Below are positions 50,596-61,768 of a stretch of DNA of 64,000 bases, piece by piece. The first letter of the stretch is position 1, and each line of letters begins with the position of its first letter. The position numbers and the translations under genes were made by a program. The notes under the pieces are model-generated. The model was not told the origin of the DNA and ran no database searches. It saw nothing but the letters and a program-made list of their open reading frames with translations. The DNA comes from Monosporascus cannonballus (lineage: Eukaryota; Ascomycota; Sordariomycetes; Xylariales), in the NCBI GenBank assembly GCA_004154925.1, contig QJNS01000152.1, positions 124,001 to 188,000 on the forward strand, read 5' to 3'.

Positions 50596-51875
50596 CTAGC
50601 TAGGGGTGCTCTTTTCCATGACAATACCCCTATTCCACGACATCTTATCCATCTCATCCGGCCATTTTCGCGTCATGCCAGATAGTCCAAGATGCTTAGC
50701 TGTGACAGCTATGGCTGGCGTGGATCGGTCTATGCCGAACTTCTCGCGCAAAGCATCTGCACACTTTGAGTGTGGTCTTTTTTTCTTGAGTAGAAGAGTG
50801 AGGAACTCGTCCTGCTCACAATTCCAATGGCAGACATCGGAAATGCGAGAAGTATCTAGCCCTTGCTGCTGCGCTTGCTTGCAAAGTGAAAGTTTTGTCT
50901 GCTTGGTGTTAAATTTTTTTCGAACTTCTGATTAACACTGCCCCAGTCCTCAGCAGTTTCTACAAGCTCGGCAAGGTAAGCGCAACGATCTGAGGTCCAA
51001 TAGTGCACACTGCTTGATCGATCCCCGGGGGATGCTGATGTAGACAGCTGAGAAGCATGTGCTGTTACATGTTGCGCATCATCTAATCTGAACGGCTTGT
51101 CCTTGCGAACTTGATCAGTGCTGTTCGATGCGAGCCTCAAAGCCCTATCCAAGTCGGCATCTAGGCACATAGCCTGGCTGTCGTGATTCGTTTTAGTAGA
51201 AGTTGACGTTCCCGTAGCTTGCGAAGACGAGTCAAAGCTCAGGTCCGCATCGAGGCGTATCGGGTCCAAACGTATATTAGGCATAGGAGAGCGCGCAGCT
51301 AGGCAAGCTGAATACACAGGGGCGCCAAAGTGAAAAGTTGATTCTTCCCATAGCTGCGGTATAAGAATACCGTAGCGAGCGCACAAGGCTTCGATGGTTA
51401 TGCGTTCTGGAGATTGTTGCAGATCGGCTTTGAGTTTCTCTAAGTCGGTTTGTGTGGTTAATAATGCCCGTGTCCATTCTTGACAAAGATCTGGATTCAA
51501 GTGTGTTGTGGTTACAACATCAAGCGAATAGTTATATGGATGCATCGCAGTTGTTAAGCCAGAACCCTTTAGAGCTTCTCGCAGGATCCTCTGAGCGGAG
51601 AGTGCTTGTGCAGGCAGACTTCCAGTCCAGATGTACCCGAGAACCCAGCCAAAGCGGTGTCTTAATATCAGGTGGTCGGAGAAATGCCAACCTTTGCCAA
51701 GCCCACCAATGAAGAATGTCGTCCAAAAGTCGTCATCGGTCGCATCATCTGGACCATTGCTAAACGTGTTCTGGTGATGGTTTCTCATCATGCTGGTTAA
51801 GAGCCGCAGACTTGATGACCGATGTTGACCTAGCTGGCAAGGCCCAGATTTGATCTCAATCCTCATAGTGTCCAT
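50596..51875 (-). pseudogene. Uncharacterised protein with C-terminal Myb/SANT-like region, frameshifted
   Basis: From ATG at 51875 a frame runs about 320 codons and ends in a helical region with WTSDRCAYLAELV and DWGSVNQKFEK. The frame then leaves the conserved pattern at a run of seven T on the plus strand (50914-50920). Shifting by -1 there, the protein-like sequence continues (KQTKLSLCKQAQQQ, then WNCEQDEFLTLLLKKK and DALREKFGIDRST) to a TAG at 50596. The last two blocks look like Myb/SANT-type repeats. The N-terminal part (with FWTTFF and TGSLPAQALSAQRILREAL) is not one I recognise. The break may be real, a sequencing slip in a homopolymer, or a slippery A-AAA-AAT site. Upstream sequence (51880-52015) is also protein-like, so this may be the 3' part of the next gene. 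Confidence 0.45.
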
Positions 51876-52017
51876 GGGCTCGGTTGTTCTTTTGCTTGGG
51901 GGGGCTGAACGTTTCTGGACAAGCGGAACCTAGTACTCTGTACCGGGAATCGTTTGAAAGCCATTCAAAGGACTCTTCAGCGTGATCAAGTTCAGATACA
52001 TAGGTCTCGTCGGCGGC

Positions 52018-53835
52018 TTAAGTATTCTCACAATGGGGCGTCTCACCCCTGGTGCACCCTTGGCACTTGTCCGTGCTAGTCATCGTGCCATCTTTATAGG
52101 GGTCATATTGCCAAAGCGGTAGGTCCTCTAAATGACATTTGTCCCAAAAGCATCGCTTTGTTCCGTTCAGGCTCCAGATTGTCGCGAGCTGCAATGGCCC
52201 AAGGCTTTCGAGGCGATCTGATGGTACACCATCCGCAAGGAGCTGAGAGTAGACACAGTGCCAGATCTCGAACATTGTTGCTTTAAAAATCAGTGGGACC
52301 GCATCAATGTCTCCTTTAGGCCAGATTGGACAGAGGCCTCGGTGAGCGAGGATTCGCCGCGCAAAATGTAGAAAGATCTGCTTAGTGCGCTCTTGAAGGA
52401 AGTAGGACTTCTGGTGTCTTTTCAGTCGGGTGCGGGCAGGTGGTGTAACTTTCTAGAAGTTAGCATAAGCGTCCAACTAAGTTGCAAGGTGTGACTTACC
52501 CGTGATCCTCTCCCACACGTCTCTGTGAAGCAGACTTGGCAGGTATCGATTGAGGAACGACCCAATGAAGGTTGTTTTATGGTTAGGTTCGAAGTTTGTG
52601 CGGCACAGCAACGTAGACAGATCGCTTATTGTGTCGCGACCATCCTCAAGTGCCGGAATGTGGAAGTAAAGATCATTCTCCTCATTTGGGGGCCTTACAA
52701 GCTCATGTTGCTCCAGATGCACTTTTAACCAGTGGATGTGCGCCCAAAGGAACCTCCATCTGCTGAAAAAAAATGAAATGAAGGTCGGATGCCGGGATCT
52801 TACCATGGACAATTGGTGATGCATATTCCTTATCTCAACCGCAGTCTTTGCCACGCCCTGTTCGTGTAAGAGTCTTATCGAGACGTTCCATTGGATCTTT
52901 TGTTTTCCTGAGTGGTTGTAGACTTTCCTTTCATTTTCGCGCACGACACGAATCATTGTGTTTGCATCGCTCTGCGACCACAAGACAGAACAAGCAAAAG
53001 CTCCATATGGATTGCAGACTTGCTTCAAAGGGAGCGCCCGATTGAGTCCCTCAAACGCGGGAACTGGCATATCTTTCGGTCTGTAAGCTTCGCTATACCA
53101 GGCAGCAAAGCGAGTTCGGCCTTTGCTGTTCTCCTCGAGGGGACTGAGGGTGCCGAGGAAGACAATATCGATTGTCTCCGCGAGCGCCATGATGAACGTT
53201 AAGTGAAAAACGTACTCACCAAATTCACCAACTGGATATGGGAAGACAGACAGTATAGCAAGCTTGACTGGACCGATGGTTCCACCTGCTAATTGCTGAT
53301 GGCAATAGAGGATCTGTCCACGTTGACCAGTCTGAGTATCTCGATCCTGCGCCGTATCACAGGACCTCTGGTCGCATGATGCCGCCATGCGCTCGTGCAT
53401 AGCTTGCTGAATATAGGAATAATGTTGCTTTGATCGTCGATGTATGCCGTAATCACCATCGAGGTCTGGCTGGCATCCGCTGGGCTTTCCCACGTAGGCT
53501 TGATCTAGAAGGCAGTGGGTAGGTGCGGGATCTTGAAGTCGTAGCCCCTGTAAGGCGTAAGTTCCTAGCACATTGGGGAGGCGGTCGCCATCTGGATTTA
53601 GGACGACCGATTCCAGATCGTTAAATATCCGTTTGTGGGAGGTGCGACCAAAGATCGATCGGACTTGATAGGATCGAATAAGTGGATGGAGTAAGAAGTT
53701 CGAGAGCGCATTGCGGATTCGGGGAGATGCATTCGCTCTCAGCCATCCCAGAATTGTCCCGGTGAATGGGGAGGAGTATGAATCGCTATAATCCGTTTTC
53801 TCAGCGACGGAGAAGATATCCTCGAGTATACGCAT
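52018..53835 (-). CDS. Uncharacterised fungal protein, possible GIY-YIG-like nuclease region
   Basis: Exon 53835-52500 (open for 445 codons) joins exon 52448-52018 across a 51-bp intron (donor GTAAGT, branch GCTAAC, acceptor AAAG), giving about 588 residues and a TAA stop. Residues about 95-145 read LGTYAL...DQAYVGK...YGIHRRSKQHYSYI, which fits the order of a GIY-YIG-type domain (GTY for GIY, YVG, then an R and H/Y helix). A possible glutamate follows in ALAETID near residue 225. The C-terminal exon has a Cys-rich stretch (CFWDKC ... KCQGC). More coding sequence may precede 53835: an acidic exon at about 54060-54220 can be spliced to it. The TAA ending the gene is one RIP-type change from CAA, and the same frame stays protein-like for 50 more codons toward the next gene. 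Confidence 0.45.
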
Positions 53836-54372
53836 ATACTATGTGTCGTGGCGCTCGATGTTCGCGCGCTGAGGGTCAGGAATTATAATGAATTAGATGA
53901 AACTTAATCAGACATAAACATGATACAAAAGAGGGAGATGCTTAAGCAAATAAGGAAAGAGCAAGGTCTTGATATATGAAAGTATCGCCTGGCGAAGAAG
54001 CGAGTAACATCACTGAAAAGAGAAACACAGTATATATGTTTTAACTTGCGTGAACTCAGATCCAGTGTCTCTCCATCAAACTCTTCTTCAATGTGATTTA
54101 GCAAGTCATAGATGACTGAGCAATCAATTGTCCGGAAATCAGATTGCTGGTTGGAGTCGTCTTTATGAGACCCGTCGCCGTCAACCTCACCAGCATGGGA
54201 GTCGTTGCCCTCAGAATCGGAAGCCAAGTCGCCATGTTGTCAATGTCTTCCTCCACCGCGATAGCGGAAACGACCCGATGCCACTCGTCGGTTTGGGGAG
54301 CAAGGGTCAGCTTTTGGTTATGTCTCCGTTTCTTCCGGCTCTGGCGTGGACGAGTCGAAGCTTGTTGGACTT
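53836..54372 (-). other. Possible 5' exon(s) of the upstream part of the GIY-YIG-like gene
   Basis: On the minus strand an Asp/Glu/Ser-rich frame (SDSEGNDSHAGEVDGDGSHKD then LLNHIEEEFDGETLDLSS) ends near 54050 at a possible donor. A Lys/Arg-rich frame precedes it (about 54360-54250) but is out of phase by one base. No ATG fits both. The upstream end is cut by the MITE at 54373, so the gene may have lost its start there. Weakly supported. Confidence 0.3.
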
Positions 54373-54832
54373 CGGGCGAGGGAATACCCACCCATGCACT
54401 TTTACCCACGGACCCGTGGGGTCCCGTGGGTAGCGCGCAACTCCCATGGGTCACCCATGGGAGTTTTTTCAAATGCAAAAATACCTACGGATCACCTATA
54501 GGAGTTTTTCCGAATTCAAAAATACCCACGGGTTACCCGTAGGAATTTTAACCTACCTATCAATACCTACGTTAATATACGATAATGATAACGACATTAA
54601 CAATTATATTAACAATTATATTAATAATTATATTAATATATATATTAATAAATATATTAATAATTACATATATATTTTTTATCGTGGATAATATTTTAAA
54701 TATATTTCAATTTATAAAAATTCTTATAGGTAGCCCGTGGGTATTTTATTATTTAAAAAATTCTCATAGGTAATGCGTGGGAATTTTTTTTTTTTTTGCG
54801 TAGGTGACCCACGGGTACCCATTCCCTCGCCC
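54373..54832. mobile_element. MITE-like hairpin element with internal palindromic units
   Basis: About 460 bp bounded by GGGCGAGGGAAT and its reverse complement ATTCCCTCGCCC. They are flanked by an 11-bp direct repeat TTGTTGGACTT / TTGTTAGACTT (54362-54372 and 54833-54843). The arms contain repeated units of about 50 bp, each itself a small palindrome around ACCCACGGGT/CCCATGGG with AAAAATACC and GGAGTTTTT edges (three on the left, about 54430-54545; three on the right, about 54720-54825). The centre (54560-54710) is ATATTAA-rich. There is no coding capacity. A 9-11 bp duplication would fit a Mutator-like origin; that is inference. Confidence 0.7.
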
Positions 54833-54843
54833 TTGTTAGACTT

Positions 54844-55282
54844 TTCCCATCCCGACCTTAAAGTCTTGGAAGTTTGACCCCCAATCATTTGGTCTCCCCC
54901 GCTTACGACAGGATGGTTGTGACATGGTTCGCACGGATGCTGCGGTTTGCCATGCGGCAGCTTAAGCGACGGATGCAGCAGTGTCACTGCAGTCTTGCCT
55001 CATTCGGTGAAACCCTCGTGTTTAGTTAAAAGTGGAGAATCCGGGGATGTGCCGGTATGCCGTGGGGTGTGCGAAAGAAACAAATTGTTGTGGGGCTAGG
55101 GTCGTATGCACTTATCCGGCGTCCCGCCACAACGAGCCGAATGTCCCCACGATAAACACCCCTCATATCGACTCCGGCCTCGGCGGCGGGGAGCTTGAAA
55201 ACCTTAGGAGTAGCAACACCTCTGACAGTCACCAACTTGCTCTGCTTCTTACTTACCCTTTTCACTTTAACCAACTATCACA
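54844..55282 (+). promoter_or_regulatory. Upstream region of the argininosuccinate synthase gene
   Basis: About 440 bp of normal composition between the MITE and the start codon. The 60 bases before the ATG are pyrimidine-rich (CTCTGCTTCTTACTTACCC) and end in a good fungal start context, CACAATGGC. I looked for a TGASTCA-type site for the general amino-acid control activator and did not see a perfect one. No TATA box is evident. A minus-strand open frame here (55026-55274) lacks a recognisable product. Confidence 0.4.
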
Positions 55283-57761
55283 ATGGCTGCCAAGCGCGTT
55301 TGTCTGTGAGTCGAACAGAACAACTATTGCTTTCTAAGCGCTGATAGGCTGACTTGGCGATCCCCGTGAATCAGGGCATACTCGGGCGGTATGTTTTCCT
55401 ACATGTACAGGTGCTGCATGAGCACGATGACGGCATGCTGATGGAAATTCCAGGTTTGGATACTTCTGTTATCCTGGCTTGGCTCATTGAGAAGGGCTAT
55501 ACTGTTGTTGTACATATAACCCAGTCGATAAGTACCTGCGCCACAAGCTGACTGAGAACAGGCGTTCCTAGCAGATGTAGTACGTGCAGACTGTTCCTCG
55601 ACATTCGCTCCTCAACTTGGAAGACAAGAACCACCTAGAAGCACAAGCTACCTCTCTCCCATCCTGGCCCGTGCCCTGCTCATGGTGACGGGGAGGAGAC
55701 AAAGAGATGGCCTGTTGTTCTCAGGGCCAGCTTGCTGCTCATAGCGGCTTCATTCGCTTATATCCATGCGCTGATATCATGGTCAGGGACAAAATGAGGA
55801 CTACGATGCAGTCAAAGCGAAGGCCGAGAAGATCGGTGCCGAACGCATGATCATCCAGGATCTCCAGCAGGAGCTTGTGGAAGAGCTGGTCTGGCCAGCT
55901 GTGCAATGTGCGTTCGGCCGCCCCCTTGCGAAGTGCACAACTTCCGTCCACGGCTATGCTGACATTCCATGCTATAGGCAACGCGGTCTACGAAGACGCC
56001 TACCTCTTGGGGACGTCGTTGGCCAGGCCCGTCATCGCGAGGGCGATGATGAAAGTGGCTAAGCAGTATAACTGTGAATTCTTAAGCCACGGATGTAAGC
56101 AATCGACGTCGCCTCTCAGGATCTGCTCACTGTCGTGCCATACTGACTGCCGTCTCTCCTACCTCCTCAGGTACCGGCAAGGGTGTAAGTTCTTCCCTCT
56201 CCACATATATCATGTTCCGGATGCTAACTCGCGTAGAATGAGTACGTTTAGCTGTCCTAGACATCTATGTCACACGCTCACCCTCTTTAGCCAGGTACGA
56301 TTCGAGCTGGCGTGGAAGGCCCTCGATCAAAAGACGAAGACGATCATCCCGTGGCGCATACCGGAGTTCTACGAGCGATTCGCGTCCGTACCCCTGCCGG
56401 CCCCTCTCTCTCGGAGATACTAACACAGACAGTGGGCGTCAAGCACTCTTGGACTTTGCTGAATCAAAGGGCGTTCCTGTCACGTCGACTAAGCAGAAGC
56501 CGTTTTCGATGGATGCCAACCTTGTCCAGTGAGCAAAAGCCCTCCGCTTCATTCCATCGAGACCTCTAAGCGTACTCGGTGTTTATATGTCATTGCAAGC
56601 GACCGCCGTACAAAATGAGGTACCCTAACTTCAGCCATTTTGACTGGCCACTGCTGTCAGTTCATAGGTATATACGGCAACTCGCAATGATCTAAAGTAC
56701 CAAGAACGCTTATCGGTCTCGACGGGATACCTACAAGGGGAAGGGAATGTCAGGAACTCCTTCAGAAGTGGCAGAAGCACGCAGCAAGTGTTTTGGGTGC
56801 TATACAACCTCGTATAGTACGCGGACAAGACTGTACAGTATGTACAAGACTTGCTACTTGCCTCTGCCACGCTATAAGGCTTCCGTTTGACCTCCTTCTC
56901 CCGGTAGGAATACTTGTGTCTACATAGAATCGTCGCTGACCCTTCAATCTGAAAACAGTTGCTCATACGAGGCAGGTCTGCTCGAGCAACCCGAGCTCGA
57001 GCCGCCGGCCGACATGTGGACTATGACCGTGGGTAAGTTCGTCCAGCTCCGAAACAGTTTCGTGACGTGGGAGCTAACTTCGGAAGATCCCATGAAGGCC
57101 CCTGACGAGCCAACCAGGTTCACCGTCCACTTCGAGAAGGGCATCCCGATTAAGCTTGAGGTCGGTGACAAGACCGTCACCGGCTCACTGGACATCTTCA
57201 AGGCCGCCAACGAGATTGGCCGAGCTAATGGAGTTGGCCGCGTCGACATCGTCGAATCAAGGTTCATTGGTCTCAAGAGCCGTGGCTGCTACGACACCCC
57301 CGGCTTGACGATCCTGCGCACCGCTCACAGAGATCTCGAGGGCCTTTGCATGGACTCCAAGGTCCGTGCCATCCGTGACCAGATGGTCACCTCGAACTGG
57401 ACCGCCTGTCTCTACAATGGCATGTACTTCAGCCCAGAACGTGAGTTCCTCCACAACTCCATCGTCTTCAGCCAGAGGCACGTCGAGGGCAAGGTCAACA
57501 TGGTCGCCTACAAGGGCAGCGCATTCGTCGTTGGACGCTCCAGCGAGACCTCCAACCTCTACTCCGAGACTCAGTCGTCCATGGACACCCTCGAGGGCTT
57601 CTCCCCAATGGTAAGTAGCCTTCTGAAAAGGGGCTTTTAAACCAACCGAAGCTAACAATGTGATAAAGGACACGAGCGGCTTCATTGCTATTCAGGCCAT
57701 CCGTCTGGAGAAGTACGGTGCCCGCAAGATCAAGGACGGCGAGCCTCTTGCCCCTGTCTAA
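55283..57761 (+). CDS. arg1: Argininosuccinate synthase (13 exons)
   Basis: This cytosolic enzyme joins citrulline and aspartate with ATP to argininosuccinate, the next-to-last step of arginine synthesis. Exons: 55283-55305, 55375-55388, 55454-55509, 55562-55579, 55787-55907, 55978-56094, 56171-56184, 56237-56241, 56291-56383, 56433-56528, 56959-57032, 57087-57610, 57669-57761. Joined, they give one open frame of 415 residues, the usual length. Every join keeps phase and restores family motifs: the ATP-binding AYSGGLDTS (residues 9-17, split over exons 2-3), LADVGQ, YLLGTSLARP, SHGCTGKGNDQVRF (split over exons 6-9), CSYEAG and GRSSETSNLY. Introns have GTANGT-like donors and CTAAC-type branch points. 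Exon 8 is only 5 nt. The 430-bp intron 56529-56958 is unusually long. No stop or frameshift is seen, so it should be functional. Alternative starts in introns are spurious. Confidence 0.95.
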
Positions 57762-59948
57762 ATATAGACAGCACGAATGCCAGCCGGAGTGGGCCGACTC
57801 ATTCACTTTGGCGACCTGACCTCGCACATTGTAGGCTCGTTGGCAGAAAGGAGAAACCAGCAAGAAACTGGACTTTTGTACCAGAAAAGGGGAAAGATAG
57901 AAAAATTGACTACGTTTCGGGTGGATGAAACACCAGAGCATGATATATTCAAGAAGACGATGTGCAACCAGGCCCTCAACCTTTAGATTTGTTTCTGTTC
58001 GGCTGCAACCTTGATAGCTCGGGCTGCTAAAGCCGAGATCTAGTGGACATGCGAAAATGACCAGCGTTGCCCCATTTGAGGTTGTCCTGTATTCGCTGAT
58101 CACGTGGATGGGGTAGTTGGGCTATGACGGGATAACGACCAAGAGCTTTGGAAGCAGCGGAAATGGTACGTCTCGACAAGCTTTGAAATCGCGCCGACCT
58201 CTTTGGAATTTGCGTTCGTCCGTCCGTCTTTAGATGCAGCTCCGACGTTCCAAACCGATCGTCTTGCACAACATAAAACAAGCGAAAGATAAGACGGAAA
58301 GTAGTGGGAGATGATATAATTCACAAGATGCCCTACCCTACTGGCTCATCCCGTTGTTGAACCTAGCAACGCCATGGCTTAGTTAGCTAACCGGCTAGTG
58401 GAAATTGCTTCGGTAGCGCCGGTATTCTTATCTCTTGGCTACCACTGTTTTTATCTGTATGTAAGGAGGGTTCACCACCTTCACCTTCTATAGAGGACCT
58501 TCTAGAGGAGGTCATGCAACCTTTAATACACTTCTTCAGTTATATGCTTCTGTGTGTGATGCAGGCTCTCACAGCTCACGGCTCTCTGGCTGCCGGCACC
58601 TCCGCGCCTGCGTTGATGAGATGCTGATGTATAATTGCCGTACGTATTTGACGCGATCCGGCGCGGACGAAGATCTCAAAGGGAAAAGAGGACAAAAGAA
58701 GGGTAGACCCCCCCCCCCCCCCAACCTTTCGCTACGGTGACCAGGTAATCCCCGTCCCTGGCACGCAGGTTGGCCGCAAACGTTTAACGTACCTAGGCGC
58801 CGTATTCAACAACCAGTAAGCACTTATTTTCCGAAGCCCCTTTATCACGAAGGTATCCTCCTTTTCCTACTTTTCCTCCTTTAAAGACTCTCCTCCCAAA
58901 TATTACTAGGTGCCACCAAAACAGGTAGGTGGCGGGGGCCCACAGTTACGGTAGCTGCTTTGATTTCGACCTCCAAGGCGCGCTCCGGCGTCAACGCTGC
59001 CGTCTACCTAAATACCGGTAGTCGGAATAATGATTAATACTTAAAGGAGGGCAGCATGCTATGGAAAACGGTAATCTCGAAAAGCTGGGTTGGGATCCAG
59101 GTATAATTTTCGCATCCTGGCGTTTGTGCCTCCATGCGCGATGGCCTGTACTGGATTCTTCGACCGCTGCGGTGGTGGTGGTGATAGTTTCCGGAAGGGG
59201 GCTTGTACTGTATTATGGTAAGCGGGAGCCCCCCACTATTCGCGGATCCGTCGTTCTCCTGGTGAGTGCGTAAGTATTGTGAGGACATTTGGGACGATTG
59301 CGGGGGAAAACAAGGGAGGAGGCCGTCTAACCAGGTAGTCGACCGAGTGCATGTCCATTGATTGCTAAATGGTTGGACCTGCGTAGTTTGAGCAAATTGT
59401 TACATTTGGGACGGACGAAGGCGAGCCATCCTTGAGCCGAGAGGGAACGATATGAGACAACATTGCTAGCTAGAAACCCATCGAGTGGTAATGGCGTGCG
59501 AACCCGGACCACGGTGGAAGACCAAAGACGGAAAGGCGCAGATAGTCGAGAAGCACCTGTTTTATAATGGCATACCGCGCGCTTTAAGTGTTAAGTCGGA
59601 CTAGTTGACAAATTATAAATCTCTAGATGCCATACAGAAACGCCAATCGAAAAAAACTCGTATACATACCGAACCCGGCCAGCCAACAAGCAAGAAACCA
59701 AGAGCAAGCAAAGAGGTTGAAATGCGCACACCGTAACCTCCACCAGAAGCTCAACCGGGCTTATTGTATGATCCTTGCGCTTGCACACCTTGTCTGTAAA
59801 TGTATGTATGCCCGTCCGTATATGAAATGCCCTTCTATTATATGCGAATACGCCGCCAATTCCCTCAGAGTGGACATCGAGCGCGTAGCGGAAAAGGGGG
59901 GCCGCTCCGACTGATGTTACCGATATGTCAAGTCGTCATGACCCGTAA
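57762..59948. other. Intergenic region with no supportable gene
   Basis: The 3' side of the argininosuccinate synthase gene and the 3' side of the minus-strand lipid-transfer gene face each other here. Several open frames of 60-95 codons occur on both strands but show no conserved motif, no consistent codon bias and no splice-extended frame. A run of 15 C lies at 58708-58722. Confidence 0.5.
58708..58722. repeat. Poly-C tract (15 C)
   Basis: An uninterrupted run of 15 cytosines, unusual in this composition and likely to be length-variable or an assembly weak point. Confidence 0.9.
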
Positions 59949-61537
59949 TCAGATAATGCCCTCGAGGCTCCAGTCGTTCTTCTGCGCCCGCTCCAGGACT
60001 TGCCGTCCCTTGTCCGTGAGATCCGGTCGGCCGTCTTTGTCGGTAACTTGGGCGAAGAAAACTGGCTTGAATGGTTCGTTCTTGCGTTCTCTCTCCCTGG
60101 CCCTTTCCCGCTGCCTCTCCTCGAGTTCAACCTTGACGTTAGTCGCCTTGGAGAATTGCTTGGATAGGATTGCTTGCGTGACGCCATCCCAAAGCTTCAG
60201 GGACTCGTTGTCCGCTTGTATTTCTTTTGGCGGGAGAGACTTCTGTGCTACGCTGAGGGGGTTAAGGTCGATGATGACAGTTTGTTTCTCCGGAGGATGG
60301 GAGTCCTAATTTGAACGAATATCAGCACCCGAGCACCGCAGGGTCAGCAGCGAAGAAGTTGGGTATATCTAATTACCACGGGCTGGGGACCTAAGGTGAA
60401 GACGATCTTGTCTTTCCAGTTCCCGCTGAGTCTAGCAAGTACATCCGAATCGGGAACGTCCTTTATGCGAGTCTTATCGTCGCTTTCGGGGTCATATTTG
60501 AAAACGACACCCTCCATTCTGTTTTGGGAGCGACCAAGCCATCCATCCTCAAGGTAGTTCAGAATGGCCTTTATCTTCGTCTTGGGGCAGGTAATGTAGG
60601 CGACGTCGGCGACGCTGACGGCTAGGGCTCCACGGAGGATGCCTCCCAGGTGTGCGGCGGGATGCGTAAGCTGATATGTCTCGTTATCCCGTCGTTCGAG
60701 AGTGACAAAGATGCCCAGATTGTGTTCTCCGGGAGACACTTTGATGGCGGTGCCCGTGAACTTGGCGCTAATCTGGTCATATCCCCTGGCGTGCAAGCCC
60801 TTTCCCGGGCAGCTGATGTAAAAGGCGCTCACCGGTGGGTGATGGGAGGTCTGTTCGGTCAAATATGATATGCGGACCGTCGGCCCTGTGGGGTTCGGGC
60901 CCATCTGAGAGACAGAGACGGTAGATCCCGCCCTCGACTCCTGCTTCAGCGACTTCAAAGGAGACGCGCTGACGCTTCCGTTAGCACTGTTACTCAGGTT
61001 CCTCGTATCGATGCGCGGTGCATTGTCTTCGGCCTCCCAGTTACACCGGAAGAACTCGCCTAGGCAAGAGTTGTACGGCTTGCAGGGCTTCCCCTTTACA
61101 TATTTCAGATCCTTGGTAAACCAGAAGCGGAGAACCTCGAGCATGCGGTCGAGGGGTTCGTCGGATGTTCCGATGGCCGCGAAAGCCGTGGGGTTGTCGA
61201 GGTAGTTCCAGTACTCGAGATTTGGGGTGGGCTCGAGGAGTTGGGAAGGGAGGGAGAAGCGAACAGATGCAAGATCGGAGACTCCGATGAACCTAGATGC
61301 TGTTAGTCGTCCGTCGCCTCCTTTACTTTGTTTACCCGATGTCGCGTAGCCCAGGATAGCTTGCGCATATCGTAGGAGACGAGGGCGCGACAAGGCTCGG
61401 CGCTCTCATCGTAAAGAACAAATAACAAAGAGACAAACCCCTTACTTTCGCAAGATGGAGATGAAGGTCTTTATCTTTCCCCCCTCGGACTGAGGAACAT
61501 CTTCCGCTTCGAGGGTTGGCGGAGGCTGCGATGCCAT
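59949..61537 (-). CDS. Oxysterol-binding-protein-related lipid transfer protein (ORP/Osh family)
   Basis: Members carry sterols or phosphatidylserine in exchange for PI4P at membrane contact sites. Exons on the minus strand: 61537-61446, 61292-60377, 60305-59949. Joined, they give 454 residues, near the length of short (lipid-binding-domain only) yeast Osh proteins. The family fingerprint EQTSHHPP lies at about residues 177-184, preceded by the typical KFIGVSDLASVRFSLPSQLL (about 31-50), DEPLDRML and CLGEFFRCNW. The C-terminus has LEERQRERARERERKN and PVFF, as in the family's terminal helix. There is no PH domain or ankyrin repeat. A Ser/Asn-rich insert (about 125-165) before the fingerprint is not usual in yeast homologues. 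The pattern around DEPLDR and the C-terminal helix recalls the Osh6/7 type, but this is uncertain. The N-terminus MASQPPPTLEAEDV is the first ATG in frame. Confidence 0.93.
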
Positions 61538-61768
61538 GATGACCGGTTTAGCGTGTAAGTGACGACCTAGTATAGACTGCGTCTGACAAGGAGCTGGAAC
61601 AGTGTTGCGATCGACTGGGGCGTTCTTTTCGTCTTGTGTTTCGAGCCGCCGTTTTCGTCGAATAACCGTCCCCGGACGACCAATACTGGGTTTCGATGCC
61701 CTGTCAATAACGAGTTTGCTTTTGATCCAATGTCTAGCTAGGAGAGTATGGGGTAGAGGACAGTGGGT

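Noticed and set aside
55283..57086. Argininosuccinate synthase as a pseudogene
   Set aside because: The first impression of many frameshifts disappears when canonical short introns and micro-exons are applied; every join keeps phase.
57014..57640. Argininosuccinate synthase as a truncated 208-residue gene starting at 57014
   Set aside because: That start is in exon 11 and the frame reads through an intron; upstream exons restore the complete 415-residue enzyme.
57257..57685. Long minus-strand open frames over 57257-58103
   Set aside because: They lie opposite the large exon 12 of argininosuccinate synthase and reflect its codon bias.
59627..60309. Forward open frames at 59.6-60.3 kb
   Set aside because: The part beyond 59949 is antisense to the last exon of the lipid-transfer gene; the rest has no motif or splice support.
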